Shown: in pieces, positions 24,856 to 64,000 of the stretch | Layout: each line of letters starts with the position of its first letter | Position numbering within the stretch: position 1 is the stretch's first letter | Assembly: GCA_019925095.2 (NCBI GenBank) | Contig: CM034392.1 | Span: 7,266,887 to 7,330,886, forward strand | DNA length: 64,000 bases | From: Dendrolimus kikuchii | Lineage: Eukaryota; Arthropoda; Insecta; Lepidoptera; Lasiocampidae | Direction: 5' to 3' | Position numbers and translations under genes: made by a program | The notes under the pieces: model-generated | Told to the model about the DNA's origin: nothing | Databases searched by the model: none | The model's input: only the letters and a program-made list of their open reading frames with translations

Positions 24856-25659
24856 TCTATTTAGCACTACAAAGCTATGTACAGGTAAATTAGCTTCTAG
24901 ACCTTTTTATGCTTGTAGTAGTGTACGATAAGCACAAAAATAAATAAAGTAATACTTTTATATAATTTTAATATTTTTATATGCGGGTACTTAATATGGA
25001 ACTAATAATGTTAAACGACATAAAAAAATTAAATATTAATATTAAACATAATTCTTCTACTAACTCGTTGGTCCCTGTTCTAAAGAATGACATATGCTTT
25101 CTGATAGCACCTTTCTGATGGAAGTTAATTAAACTCCGGTTCGTTTAGCACCTAATTTAGCTGGACTCGTAATACTGCTCGGATTGCTATTGCAATCATT
25201 GTCGACATTTCCGTACAAATTATATAAAACTTCTTTAGTTTGGGAAGTCAAAGGTTTACCTCGACCACGTTTCAACATCGGAACATTTTTAATTAAAAAC
25301 TTTAAAATCAAATAAAAACAATTAGCAACAATTAATAACACTGAATAATAAATAACAAGAATGAACCACAAAGAAAAACAATTAATTAATTAATTATCAA
25401 ACTATAACCAAATAGTGAGACCTCACAACAATTAGCAATGTAAATAATAATATTTTTTGACTTTCACCGTTGACTTAATGTAACGAACCTCTTTTTGCTG
25501 ACTGTACAAAGCATTTTAAATTTCAAGTTTAGAATTCCTGTAAATATACAAATACTACTATAAACGCAAAACTTCTCGAAGCTAATTTACCTATAGCTAA
25601 ATTATAAAAAAAAATAAGATTTGGGGTGGCTACCATACGTCCATTTAGTAGTTTTTGAG

Positions 25660-25895
25660 ACATAGGACATTATATCTTTTTTGCCCGTCTAGAAGGCTAC
25701 CACCCCTAGTCTAGAGAATGCCTCCAAAGCAACCTTGAGTTGTGTTCTGGTACTAGTGATCACTGATCAAGTTCCAGTCTGCCTTTAGAGAGTGACAGCA
25801 CATTTGTAGCCCTTTTGGTGTTACAAATGTCCATAGGCGATGGTAACTGCTTTCCATCAGGTGGGCCGGCTGCCTTTGAACTTTGCGATTTAAAA
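25660..25895 (+). repeat. Short repeat B copy, plus orientation
   Basis: Reverse complement of the other copies, ending GGCCGGCTGCC...TGCGATTTAAAAAAAA. Confirms the poly(A)-tail polarity. Confidence 0.8.
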
Positions 25896-26325
25896 AAAAT
25901 ATATAGGTAGGTAATAAATATTGAACATTAATGCTGTGTTGAACTAAGTTTCGGCACAACAGAATAGCGGCTGCCAATCTCATTTCCCAAAATGCGACAT
26001 TCTTACAATTTTTTTTAAATATACTATTAATGTGTGTTTCAAATTTCATTTCATTTAGAAATATTTTCATTAATTACCTATTTCTTTTATAGTTCCGTGG
26101 CCAAATAACGAATATACTAATGGATCTTTCTCACATCTGCCGTTCCTTCTACGTGGACTGCTGCTAATTTGTTACATTTTTTCCGAAATTTAAATATTCT
26201 AATTTCCCACTGAAAAGTTGTCGTCTTTTTACTTTTTTATTCATATTTTTATTTCACAACTAAATTCCCATAACTTTAATTACAAAACATAAAAATTAAA
26301 TTTAAAAAACATAGTTAAATATACA

Positions 26326-26327
<2 letters not shown>

Positions 26328-26387
<60 letters not shown>
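26328..26387. repeat. (TA)n microsatellite
   Basis: About 60 bp of pure TA followed by TGTACATGTATATATGTACA, a short palindromic extension. Confidence 0.98.
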
Positions 26388-26392
<5 letters not shown>

Positions 26393-26453
26393 TGTATATA
26401 TATGTACATATAATATTCATATACCTACATATTTTTATCTAGAAACACTAATA

Positions 26454-26708
26454 TCAATTGCATGGCAGTGCAGCAGTAGTAGTGCAGTCCACTCTGATAG
26501 TGTCATCGCCTAGACGACTTCCACGCTGGCACAGTTCTTGTCGTGAAACAGAGATTGACTGTAAAACTATACTATAACAGAATGCTTGTAATTTATTTTT
26601 GCCCCTGACAATCGATTCATCAAAAGCTTTGGGAGGAGAGAGGGGAGACGCTTGCTCTCTTTTGATTGAAACTTTATTATTATGTTTATGATCGAGGTGA
26701 TCTATCAC
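26454..26708 (-). other. Open frame of unknown status (84 codons)
   Basis: Reads KREQASPLSPPKAF... and SVSRQELCQRGSRLGDDTIR..., ending just before a (TA)n tract. The composition is somewhat protein-like but no domain, splice context or start environment supports it. Confidence 0.15.
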
Positions 26709-28136
26709 TAAACGGGATGATATGCACGCCCTTATCGAGTACCTAGTGATTGAGTAGTAGTGTGAATGAGTAGATTAGTGAGTATTGAGTCGATATGCAG
26801 CAATGAATACTTGACTTTCAATATCGACTCCAAGAATTGAGTATACAGTAAATACATTTTTTTTTTCAGGCGTGAAAGATTTCATATAACAGTAGATGTA
26901 AAGCATATTATGCAAAGCAGCATCGTCTCAATTGTCACGGACATGAAACTTCGTACAACTAGGTAAATTACCAACGAATGAAATTCGTAAGGTAAAAAAA
27001 AACCAAGCCGGCTAATTCGGGCAAACAGCTTCCAAAATAATCGCAGAGATCTTGAAAATTTATATAGATTTCCTTTAAAAACTCTTTGTGTACGTATTGA
27101 CCTTTAACTTTTGAATTTTAAAGTGTAAAATTTAAAAAAATCAAATACTCACATATCTTTAAAGATTTATCTCATCTTATAAACTATTTTCGACAAAAAA
27201 TTGGTTCAACAAGATATTTACGTTAAGTATTTTTTTAGATATGAAGTGTTTTATTTTTATTTTATAAGGCTAAATGCTTAGATCATATAAACGTCTAGAT
27301 CACGCAACAATTGCACAAAAACGGCCCAAAAACAGTGCACCAAAATTGGTGCACTGGCTTCAGTGGCTTCCGACGCCTGTTAGTGTCGTTTCGATTACTT
27401 TACTGGTTAGAGCTCTCGCAAAAAAAATAATTATGTCGGCCTGCGCTATTAAAATGTGTCGGAACTATTTTAAAACGGGAAAGGATAAGGATGAGATGTC
27501 ATTTAATCGGAAAACTTAACACTTTTCTCATGATTTCTTTGTAAAAACGTGAAATTTAATTTCGACATTTTCAAGGTTATCGAATTGATTGATGTTGTCA
27601 GGTGAGAAGTGTGACTTATTTTCCAAAAGTTGGGGACTTTTGTTACGATTTTTTTATTTTTTATTTATGAAATAGGAATAATTGAAAAAATCTATAGAAA
27701 ACAGACATGTAATGTTTGTGTGTCCGGTTTTCTTAAACTAGTTTATATTACGTTTTAGACTTCCTACGGATCCAATTGTAGCATATTGTTGGACAGAGAT
27801 GGATTTTGAATCATTTTCGGAGATATTTTTACACTATGTTTTCTATATTTTCTTATCAACGGCACAATTGTATTGAAATAAAGTACCTAAAATAATTATA
27901 TATGATCATGACCGATAAGATGTAAGTTGTGTGAACGATAATTAGAAAATTTAAGAATACTTAACCATCATGTAAAATTATTTCTAATCTAACCTTAGCG
28001 CTTTGGACAATATAAACTTTTTAATGTAACCTTATGACGTTTAACATAGAATTGACAGAATGCGTGCTGCAAATATCGTTAAAGAGGATGTAAAAAAACT
28101 GAATATCGTTTAAAGCAGATGCTTCGGTCGGAGTTA

Positions 28137-28329
28137 TCTGTACTAATATTATAAAGTTTGTAAGTTTGTGACGTTGTAGGGGGTAATCTCGGGATCTACT
28201 AAACCGATTTTAAAAATTATTTTACTGTTGGAAAGCTACGTTAACAGGGAGTGTCATAGGCTATATAACATGACGCTTTATACCACGGAAGCGGGACAGA
28301 CCACGGGTGAATCCGCGCCGGGCCGCTAG
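28137..28329 (+). mobile_element. Helitron (193 bp), same family as 40387-40586
   Basis: Starts A|TCTGTACTAATATTATAAAG and ends GGGCCGCTAG|T. Internal text (TTTGTGACGTTGTAGGGGGT; AACAGGGAGTGTCATAGGC) is shared with 40387-40586 and 4774-4961. Confidence 0.88.
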
Positions 28330-28619
28330 TAATATTATAGATAATTCTTTATTGTCATAATTAAGATATTAATTTTGTCTATATTATGTTAGCTGCATCT
28401 CCATTAATTCCTAATAAAGAAATAATTTAATATGATAAAAAACAAATTTTAGTTCAGAAAATGATCAAACTGAACTAGTTTGAATAAAAACTTGGATATG
28501 AATATTTTTATTTCTATAATAGCCCTTTTCAAGTGGTTTAGTTGCTCTTAAGTCCCTGCATTAAACTATCCCGTGTACCTATCGCGTAGTTCCTACTACT
28601 GATATAAAATTTGGATTAT

Positions 28620-29203
28620 ACATAAAGCCTACTACCCAATATGAACCTATCGAATCGTTCCAAATCTACTATTACAAATGATTTCACTGACTTTTAGCGC
28701 AGGATAATCTTTGGGTTATAAATAGTCATCTAATAACCTTCGTGAACATGATGTGTAACACAAAAATAATTTGCCATTATGAATAGTTTTCTTTTAATTA
28801 TTATATTAGTATTGGTAATTAACAGACTTATAAATATGTACTAATATCTGTACAGACATTTTATTGCGAATTAAAATTACTACATGTGCTATGAATGTGT
28901 TATGAATTTATTTGTGCATGTATTTGTTCCAAGACAGACAACTTTTGTTGCTAATACTTTATTTAAAAAAAACTGAAACCTCGGAGTAATATTAAATTAT
29001 AACACATAAAGCGATTAAAACATAACGATCATTTAAAATTTTCACTTACATAAAAAATATTTAATTATAAAAAATGGGGTAATATTTTTTTCCTGATATC
29101 CCGAAAACACAGAGTGAACTTAGCAACGCTTGGCGTTTTTGATGCCGTTTTTGGCGATGTTGTTTGTTAGCAATGCTCTCTCTAGACATGTTATATCTCA
29201 ATG
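28620..29203. repeat. Interspersed repeat A, copy 1 (about 584 bp)
   Basis: Same unit as 55424-56014, with a handful of substitutions and small indels. Here no reverse transcriptase sequence adjoins it, so the unit is separate from the R1-like fragment. Confidence 0.85.
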
Positions 29204-32200
29204 GCTAAATGTAAACATTTTTCAACTTTACGGAGCCACTGTCTTCTTTGTGACTGTGTTAGATAAATGCAAATACTTCATCGTAAATATACTAATATTC
29301 CAAATATAATTATTCACTGAGCAAAAAAGAAGTAAACTCCGAAAACGTGAAGGTGCGCGGCGACAGCGATCGAATAAGGGTGATTACAAGAAAAAATACA
29401 GAACATATAGGTAAGTATTTAGCCAATAGAAAATACACATATGCACACAAACCACACTCACAAACATATTAATTAAAGTTAAAATCATGTAAGTGATATC
29501 ATAGCGCCTGACAGAAATATAATAGTAGTAGTAGTTTAAAGCTCATCTTCGTAAGCAAGTATATTCGTATAGTCTATATATAGGTCTATAGTATAATAAG
29601 TAGTTTAAGAGAGGTCAACTTTAACATACAGATTAACGCTTAAATTAATTAACATAAACTGCCTGACCAATTTGAATATTTTGTTTAGTTCGCTCTAATA
29701 TAGCGATGGTTTAAAAGACAATTAACTATTTGAAATTACGCTTCAATTATTTAATTTTCTTTCACTCATCATAAAATTTCCATACTTGGGTCATACGCGA
29801 CAATCGATTCTTAAGGAATACCGAAAGCAAAAACGTTTATTTATAGTACTGTACATGTCGGTCGAGTCCTTTTAATGTATGATATGGAAGTTTAGAATAA
29901 TGATATGATATATTCAATGTCTTTGTATTCAATAATTATGATACATTTTTCGCAAGCGCCACCTCTTGAAATATTTGAAAACTTTGGAACGAGAAAGTAA
30001 TTTGAATTAATATTATGAAATAAATCCAATAGATGGCGCTGTAGCGAAACCAATCATCGCTATTATCGATTTAGGACAACTCGTGAGAAGTAGGCATTTA
30101 TAAGTTGGGGCAATCGTCTAGGAAAAGGCATACAGATGGCACCTACAACTAATTCTAAGGGCTGATTCGAACAAAGTTACACCAGTATACGTACTACTGG
30201 AATAATTTTACTCTTTGTATTTATTCTTGGATAACATCGATTACATTTTTCCGTGCAATTCTAGGAATAAATAATACTTTTATATTGTTACTCTATTTTC
30301 AATGAACGAACTGATAAACCGACTAAAATTCATGACATACTACTTTCTCCCGTTCGACGTGGTCAGTGACAATCTAATCTCTCAATATATCTAATAGTAA
30401 TGTCAAAGTGAAAAATAAAATACCATTTCGTTTAGAAAGTGCGCGAGGTAAACTTGTGGTTATAGTTTACTGTATTTATCGCTTTTAAATAAACATTTAT
30501 ATTTAAAATGTGTGACGTAAAAATTATTTCTTTCCCTAATTCAAGTTGGTCGCCTTGGCTAATACCTATTTATTATCATTATCGGACGGAATTTTCGACA
30601 ATGTTTGCTAAGCGTTCCATTATTTGGTTGGCAGATATATGAAACCTTAGAATATATCTATCTATAATTTATCTTGTTGGTGTAAGTGTCATGCATACAC
30701 TATCATACGTGATAGAGTCATGTTGGAATCAATATCTCGATTATAGCGCTTAGGGCCGACTTGATCGGTGTAATGCTCTCACATAGTGGCATGGAACGGT
30801 TAGCCTTGACCTATAATCGTATTTCAAGAGTTACGCTGGCCCCCTCTTCCCTTATCCAATCTTCCCTATACCATCCTCTATTCCAATCCTATGTCCCATC
30901 CTCTCTATCCCATACTTCCTGTCTTATACCTCTAGGACCTCTACCTCATCCGCCTAAGGCTGGCAACGCATTGGCTTCGCCTCTGATGTTGTATACGTCT
31001 CTAGGCAACGGTAACCGCTTGTCAAAAGCTCGGCCGTCTGCATAATTGCCAGCTTCGTTAGAAGTCTAAAAGTTAAACCCATGCCTATAGAAGTAAAGCC
31101 GGTTTTGTGCCCGATAACAAATATTACCAAAAAAATGTAACGTACTTTTGGAGTATATTGATTATGCTGTAAAATTTCATGGTGTAAGGATTTACTCTCG
31201 GATAGCCATCTTATTCTCAGTTTAGTAGTCGGTAAAATGTAAAATTGATTTGCTCTAGAGTTAATCACTATTTATTCTTATATTTTTTGGTTATAATTTA
31301 CTCTTGCTTGGTCGAAACGACCCGTAATCAAACATCAAGTTTCCTTTCCACTTTGAACTGATTCGGAACTAGATTATGTAATATATATATAAAAAATAGT
31401 AAATATTTTTTTCAAATTGAAACGTCAAATATTAATAGAAAGATTTCTTGTGACAGCATCTATAACCTGTTTACTTACAAACAAATTTTTTGGTATGTTG
31501 ACTGTCGAACCGATCTTCTAAAGTAAAACAATACACAATAATATGAGAAACAGAATTACATATTTTATTGGACCATTACCATTTCTATTATTCTTTTTTT
31601 AATGTCTCTTTTCGCTAAACCGTGGGATTATATTATTTTAGTTCGTTACTCGTATCATCAATCTTTTCTGGAAACATCTATTTCATGTTAGGTAAATAAA
31701 AAAAAACAATTTCAATTAAACATTTAATTTCAATAGAAACACTGCGAATAGACAATAATAATTATTACCAATTAAGTGTATATTCGATATAGCGTAATAA
31801 ATTTTCGGTACAATATAGTTGGCCATACATTTATTGAACTGTGTTCACAAATATAACATTAGTAAGCAATGACCATCGAAAGCATTGAGGCACTACATTT
31901 AAATATAAAAAAACTTACATTACTTCTTACTATTTAGATTGGAAGGTGGGTGTACTGTGTATGTCACTTATAGAACTTGAATAATGAGTGAAAATTAAAA
32001 AAAATACATATTATTTGAAGATGAAAATGACACTTTAAATGTATGATACAAGTATTGACTGCGCTAATTTTGAAATTGGCGTTTGAAGTACGCGACCGAG
32101 ACACTAAACTTGTGACTGAGACACGAGTCGGTTGATGTGACAGAAACAGTGACAACAACATGTACACTTTGAATATGTGTTCAACTCTTAATTGTTAACC

Positions 32201-33360
32201 ACAAACTTAAACATTCATCTTAGGGGCAGATAGATTACTTATTAGAAAGTAAGATTTTTTTTTTTTGTATAGAATGACGGTGACACATTCCTCTGGAGTG
32301 ATCCTTTCATAAAAAAAAATAAAGATAAAAAGTTAAACCTAGACAAATAATGCGGATACATTTAAACAATGGCCGGAATTATCGCTTATGGGGATCTCTT
32401 CCAAACAATCACGCTTTATATGAAAGGGAATATGTCGCGTGTCGCAGTCCTCTGCCTCGTGTCTCGGTCGCGTAACTCAGTCTAAATTTAATGGTTATAG
32501 TTGGCTGCGTAATTGTTTTATAGGAAATCAGTTGTTTTGTAGTATTTAGGAACTAATTAAACCAAACGTTAGCTGTATATGCATTGAGTGGCTTGGCCTT
32601 GAAATAAGACTATAATATTATAATTAACAATTATTAAGCAAGACACATTGTATCATGTTCATAACTTTAGAGCCCTTGAATTTTGTATAAATGCAGTTAT
32701 GATATCAAATTATAAGAAGACAAATTAATTTCCCTCAATCAGTAATTAAGACTTTCTTTACGTTAAAATGAAAAATGCAAGAAAGTTATTATCGTCTCTC
32801 TTTTCAATGTAAATGTCATATTTTAGAATGTGTCATATAGGTCATTATATAATATGATGATTTCTCTTATTCGGCCACCATAGATAATAAACACTAACTT
32901 CAAAACAACATATTTTTATTGAAAACTGAGATTACTACATTTATCATAAAAATATTTGGGGTATATTTTCACGCTGATTCCTTCAAACAATTGTTATTTC
33001 TTTATAACACTGGGTAGTTTCTACATTTAGACTCATAGTTATTTTAGGCACAATAGTTTGAGATTTTATATTTAAAGGCACTTCTAAATGTCACACAATT
33101 ATTTTACTTTTGGCCACATTCTTGTCAAATATTTAAATAAAAACATTTTCTTGAAACTCGTTCCGAGGTTTTTTACATAGCTCTCAAAAGGTCTTTACTT
33201 TCACAAAGCTGTATATGTATAGAAATATAATTAAATTTAATACTAATTTTTGAGATTTTTCTGTTTATATCAGATCAACCGTTTTTTTTATAAAACATAA
33301 AATTATAAATGAATTATTTGCTTAAATCTTGGTTCCCGTATCTTACTTATCGATTCATTT
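29204..33360. other. No supported gene
   Basis: Intergenic, or partly annexin 3' UTR if that is long. Apart from the repeat at 30745-31050, I recognise nothing. CAATAAAAATATG on the minus strand near 32910 is a possible distal poly(A) signal. Confidence 0.4.
30745..31050. repeat. Related repeat fragment with GGCAACGGTAACCGCTTGTC
   Basis: The segment from AAGGCTGGCAACGCATTGGC to CTCGGCCGTCTGCAT resembles the 3' text of common lepidopteran interspersed repeats. The C/T-rich part before it (TCCCTATACCATCC...) belongs to the same unit. Confidence 0.5.
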
Positions 33361-33785
33361 CCCTTAGACGAATGCTAGACGTTCACTTTATAATGTAGTT
33401 CATCAGTATTTCCCAATTACCGTGGTATTTACTGATCTTGTAAGTTAGTGTACTGATGGATGCCATGATTTGCCAAAGATTTCTAGATTTATGAAATCCG
33501 GAATTCGTGTTAGTACGCATCGCGACAGCAATGGAGGAGCGGAACTGGCTGAACACACGCCGACGGAGTCGGTGCCGAGCTCGTCCCAGGCTAATTCGGT
33601 GCCGAGCTCGTCCCAGAAATTACCATTTCTCATCTGAACTGTACGAAACACGTTACAATACTGATCTGATAAATACTGAACGTCTGCCCTTACCCCTTTA
33701 TTCCGTCGACGTAATGTGATCCACCAGTATTTATCACACTAATGAACCACATTATAAACTGAACGTCTAGCCTTCGCTTTACTGG
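33361..33785. mobile_element. Foldback-like element with about 45-bp inverted ends
   Basis: The left end (GCTAGACGTTCACTTTATAA, TGTAGTTCATCAGTATTT) and right end (GCTAGACGTTCAGTTTATAA, TGTGGTTCATTAGTGTGATA on the minus strand) are inverted copies. The GC-rich interior has a 27-bp spaced duplication of CGGTGCCGAGCTCGTCCCAG. It lies in the presumed annexin 3' region. Confidence 0.7.
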
Positions 33786-33886
33786 TTAAAATTTGACAAG
33801 TATTCATTCTTGTCAGCAATATGTTGAAACTGATCTGAAGCCCATTTTAGGACAATTTAGCATCTATAACTTTATATTTGTTAATA

Positions 33887-34172
33887 CAGTAGTCTCACTA
33901 ATCCGGTACTTTAGTAGTCCGGTACGTCCAATAAGAAGCCTCTCTCTCTCGTCCCGGGCTTGGCGCAGAACCGGGATCAGTATAACCTCAAAAATTATTA
34001 CAATAGCATATACATGTTTACCTGTTGTTATCACGTTGAAAATAATATAGCTAAAATGTCAAGTAAATTGCAACTTGCCGTATTTTATTTACATAATATT
34101 ATTTTTTCTGTACAATCCAATAATCCGGCACCCCTTAGTTTTTAATAGTGCCTGATTAGCGAGACTTTACTA
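33887..34172. mobile_element. Pogo/Tigger-like MITE (286 bp) flanked by TA
   Basis: The left end CAGTAGTCTCACTAATCCGG and right end, read inverted, TAGTAAAGTCTCGCTAATCA GGCACT share the CTC-CTAATC-GG-ACT core. TA on both sides fits Tc1/mariner-superfamily target choice. A second copy of the CCGGTAC/CCGGCAC motif is inside each end. No transposase. Confidence 0.75.
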
Positions 34173-35235
34173 TAGTTGTTTAATATATTCAATTTTCAAC
34201 CAGTGTTAGGGTAAAATATAGAAGCTTAAATAAACTTTATTATAGTTGAATCGCATTTATATAGTATACAGACCTCCCATTCTTTATCGGCAATCTAGAC
34301 CTGTCCTGTAGCCCCCCCCCTGCACTTCGATATATAGACTTCTATTATCGTGTTAAAATTTATTATCATCATTTACTCTGCCTTAAATGAAACTATAGCT
34401 ATATATGAAAAATCAGAATAGTCTAAAAATATGTTAAAATACAATATTGGATGATTCTCTTATGAAAACATTTGAGATGCAAAGTCTTTATAGGCAAAAT
34501 ATATGTATATAGCTAAATCGTTATGTTTAAAATATATGTGAACAATAATGAATGAGAATACTGTAAGAGTAAGATGTATTTAAAAACTAGAGATGATACA
34601 ACGTTTTAGCTAACACTGCCTTGTATAGATAGTGTTGTATTTTCTTAGGCTTCTGCAACGTTAATATAATTTATATTCTAATGATTTTTTATGATCAATA
34701 CTGAAAACAAGTCGAAACAGGTTAGTAGAACTAAATTTACAATAGTCTAAAACACATTTAAAATATAGTTTTAATTATAGTTATCGCTGTTACTTTTTAA
34801 AAATTTTCATAAAACATACAAAGAGCAAGAATAGCGTTTTTGCGAACAATATTTCCACAAATTAGCAAAACACAGTACAGAGTGTAACGCACTTACGTCA
34901 CACGACGTCGAGTGACGATTCAGATTTAAAATCAGGATGAATACTCAACTTCGCGTGGTTTGCAATAAATACCAATGAAATGTAGATATAGATTTTACTA
35001 CTTTACTCGTTGAAATGTAATTTTACAGTATTACCTTGTACTATACTTAAACAAAAAGAATAATAAAAGTAGATATGGAATAAATTCTTATATATTTTCG
35101 TCAAATTATTAAAATACAATGAAACGTAACGATTTAGGTATATACATTAATCTTAATATTAAATAATAATATTGGAGATTGTACGAAACTTAACATTAAA
35201 AGATGTTTATAACATCCAATGTAATATCCTCAAAT

Positions 35236-63364
<28,129 letters not shown>

Positions 63365-64000
63365 TGTGTCCGGCTAAAGCTGTTATCACAAATAACACTG
63401 AGCAACCTAATTTCGAATGATACACAGGTAGTGACTAATATTATTGCACCATACACTCGAGCTCAACTCGATGACTGTGCGGTGTGCGAAGTGAGACCAA
63501 ACAACTTTTGCTTACAGTTTTCTCTCAGTAAACATGAAACCGAAGGTCTGCAGGTTCAAAAAATTTATAATTGGTTAACTACTGGAAAAGGAAACAAAAA
63601 ACTCATTTTTTTTTCAATCTTTAGGGACGATCATATACAATGCTAAAACGATTTATTAAAAACATCGATACATTAAAGTAAAACATTGATGTTTGCAATT
63701 GCTTTTTTTTAAGTTTATTGCTTGGCAACTAGGCCTTTAAGCCAGGCGCAGTTGTATTGTAGGCTGTAATCCACACCATTTAACGGAGTTCTTGTGAAAA
63801 CTCGAAAGGCCACATTTGACTATACAGTTCCCATTTTTCACAAAAACACATAATTACTACTTAAAAACTATCAATATCCTACAACTATTTTTCATTTTAA
63901 AGTAATTTTACACATTTTTAGAAAATAAAACTGCACAGCACAACGTCCCCTTTTGGTTCCCGCCAAAAACTCCTTTGCAATTGCTGTTCACAGTTGGAAA
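63365..64000 (-). other. Sequence upstream of the annexin start codon
   Basis: This should hold the 5' UTR and perhaps the promoter, but I see no convincing TATA box or initiator and no other coding exon. The plus-strand open frame at 63347-63646 overlaps exon 1 antisense and resembles nothing known. Confidence 0.4.

Larger units (their letters stand above)
24856..28136. other. No supported gene; repeat B copy and (TA)n inside
   Basis: AT-rich intergenic DNA. ORFs at 25129-25371 and 27274-27519 lack any recognisable motif or coding context. Confidence 0.45.

Overview
The window looks like AT-rich nuclear DNA from an insect, most likely a lepidopteran. The evidence is small exons with GT-AG introns, an insect-type annexin gene, and the density and kind of mobile elements: short A|TC...CTAG|T Helitrons, RTE- and CR1-like LINE 3' ends, poly(A)-tailed short repeats and (TA)n tracts. 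Nothing prokaryotic is present (no operons, ribosome-binding sites or CRISPR). The species cannot be fixed from the sequence alone.

One host gene is convincingly resolved. It is a minus-strand annexin of nine coding exons running from 63364 (ATG) to 35236 (TAA). The exon phases join without error to give 475 residues. Residues 1-160 form a Gly/Tyr/Pro/Gln-rich tail, and residues of about 175-475 form the four-repeat annexin core, best matched to insect annexin B11 (ANXA7/ANXA11-like layout). All four repeats keep the acidic residue 39 positions after the GxGT threonine that completes a type II calcium site. In repeat 3 the first glycine is arginine (RLGT).

The rest is introns and intergenic DNA built from mobile elements, most of them old, truncated or nested. 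Positions 1-35 kb (downstream of the annexin) hold Helitrons, many copies of a poly(A)-tailed short repeat, RTE-like LINE ends, foldback/MITE-like elements and one decayed coding-like stretch near 11.1-11.5 kb. Positions 35-49 kb hold annexin exons 4-9. Exon 7 sits in about 250 bp of host sequence between two Helitrons, one of which contains a second Helitron, and exon 8 lies beside one arm of a split long-inverted-repeat element. Positions 49-56.7 kb (intron 3) hold a nearly full-length mariner/maT-like transposase with DD37D spacing and an R1/I-type reverse transcriptase-RNase H fragment joined in frame to a repeat that also occurs at 28.6 kb. Positions 56.7-64 kb carry exons 1-3, with little recognisable in the introns.

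I found no clearly novel gene system. The observations most worth a second look are structural: the Helitron-in-Helitron with its exact empty site, the Helitron-bracketed exon, the mutually exclusive hairpin cluster at 43.24-43.34 kb, the split long-inverted-repeat element around exons 8 and 9, the in-frame chimera at 55.42 kb, and the low-complexity annexin tail. All coordinates and splice sites were read by eye; no alignment or database search was run.
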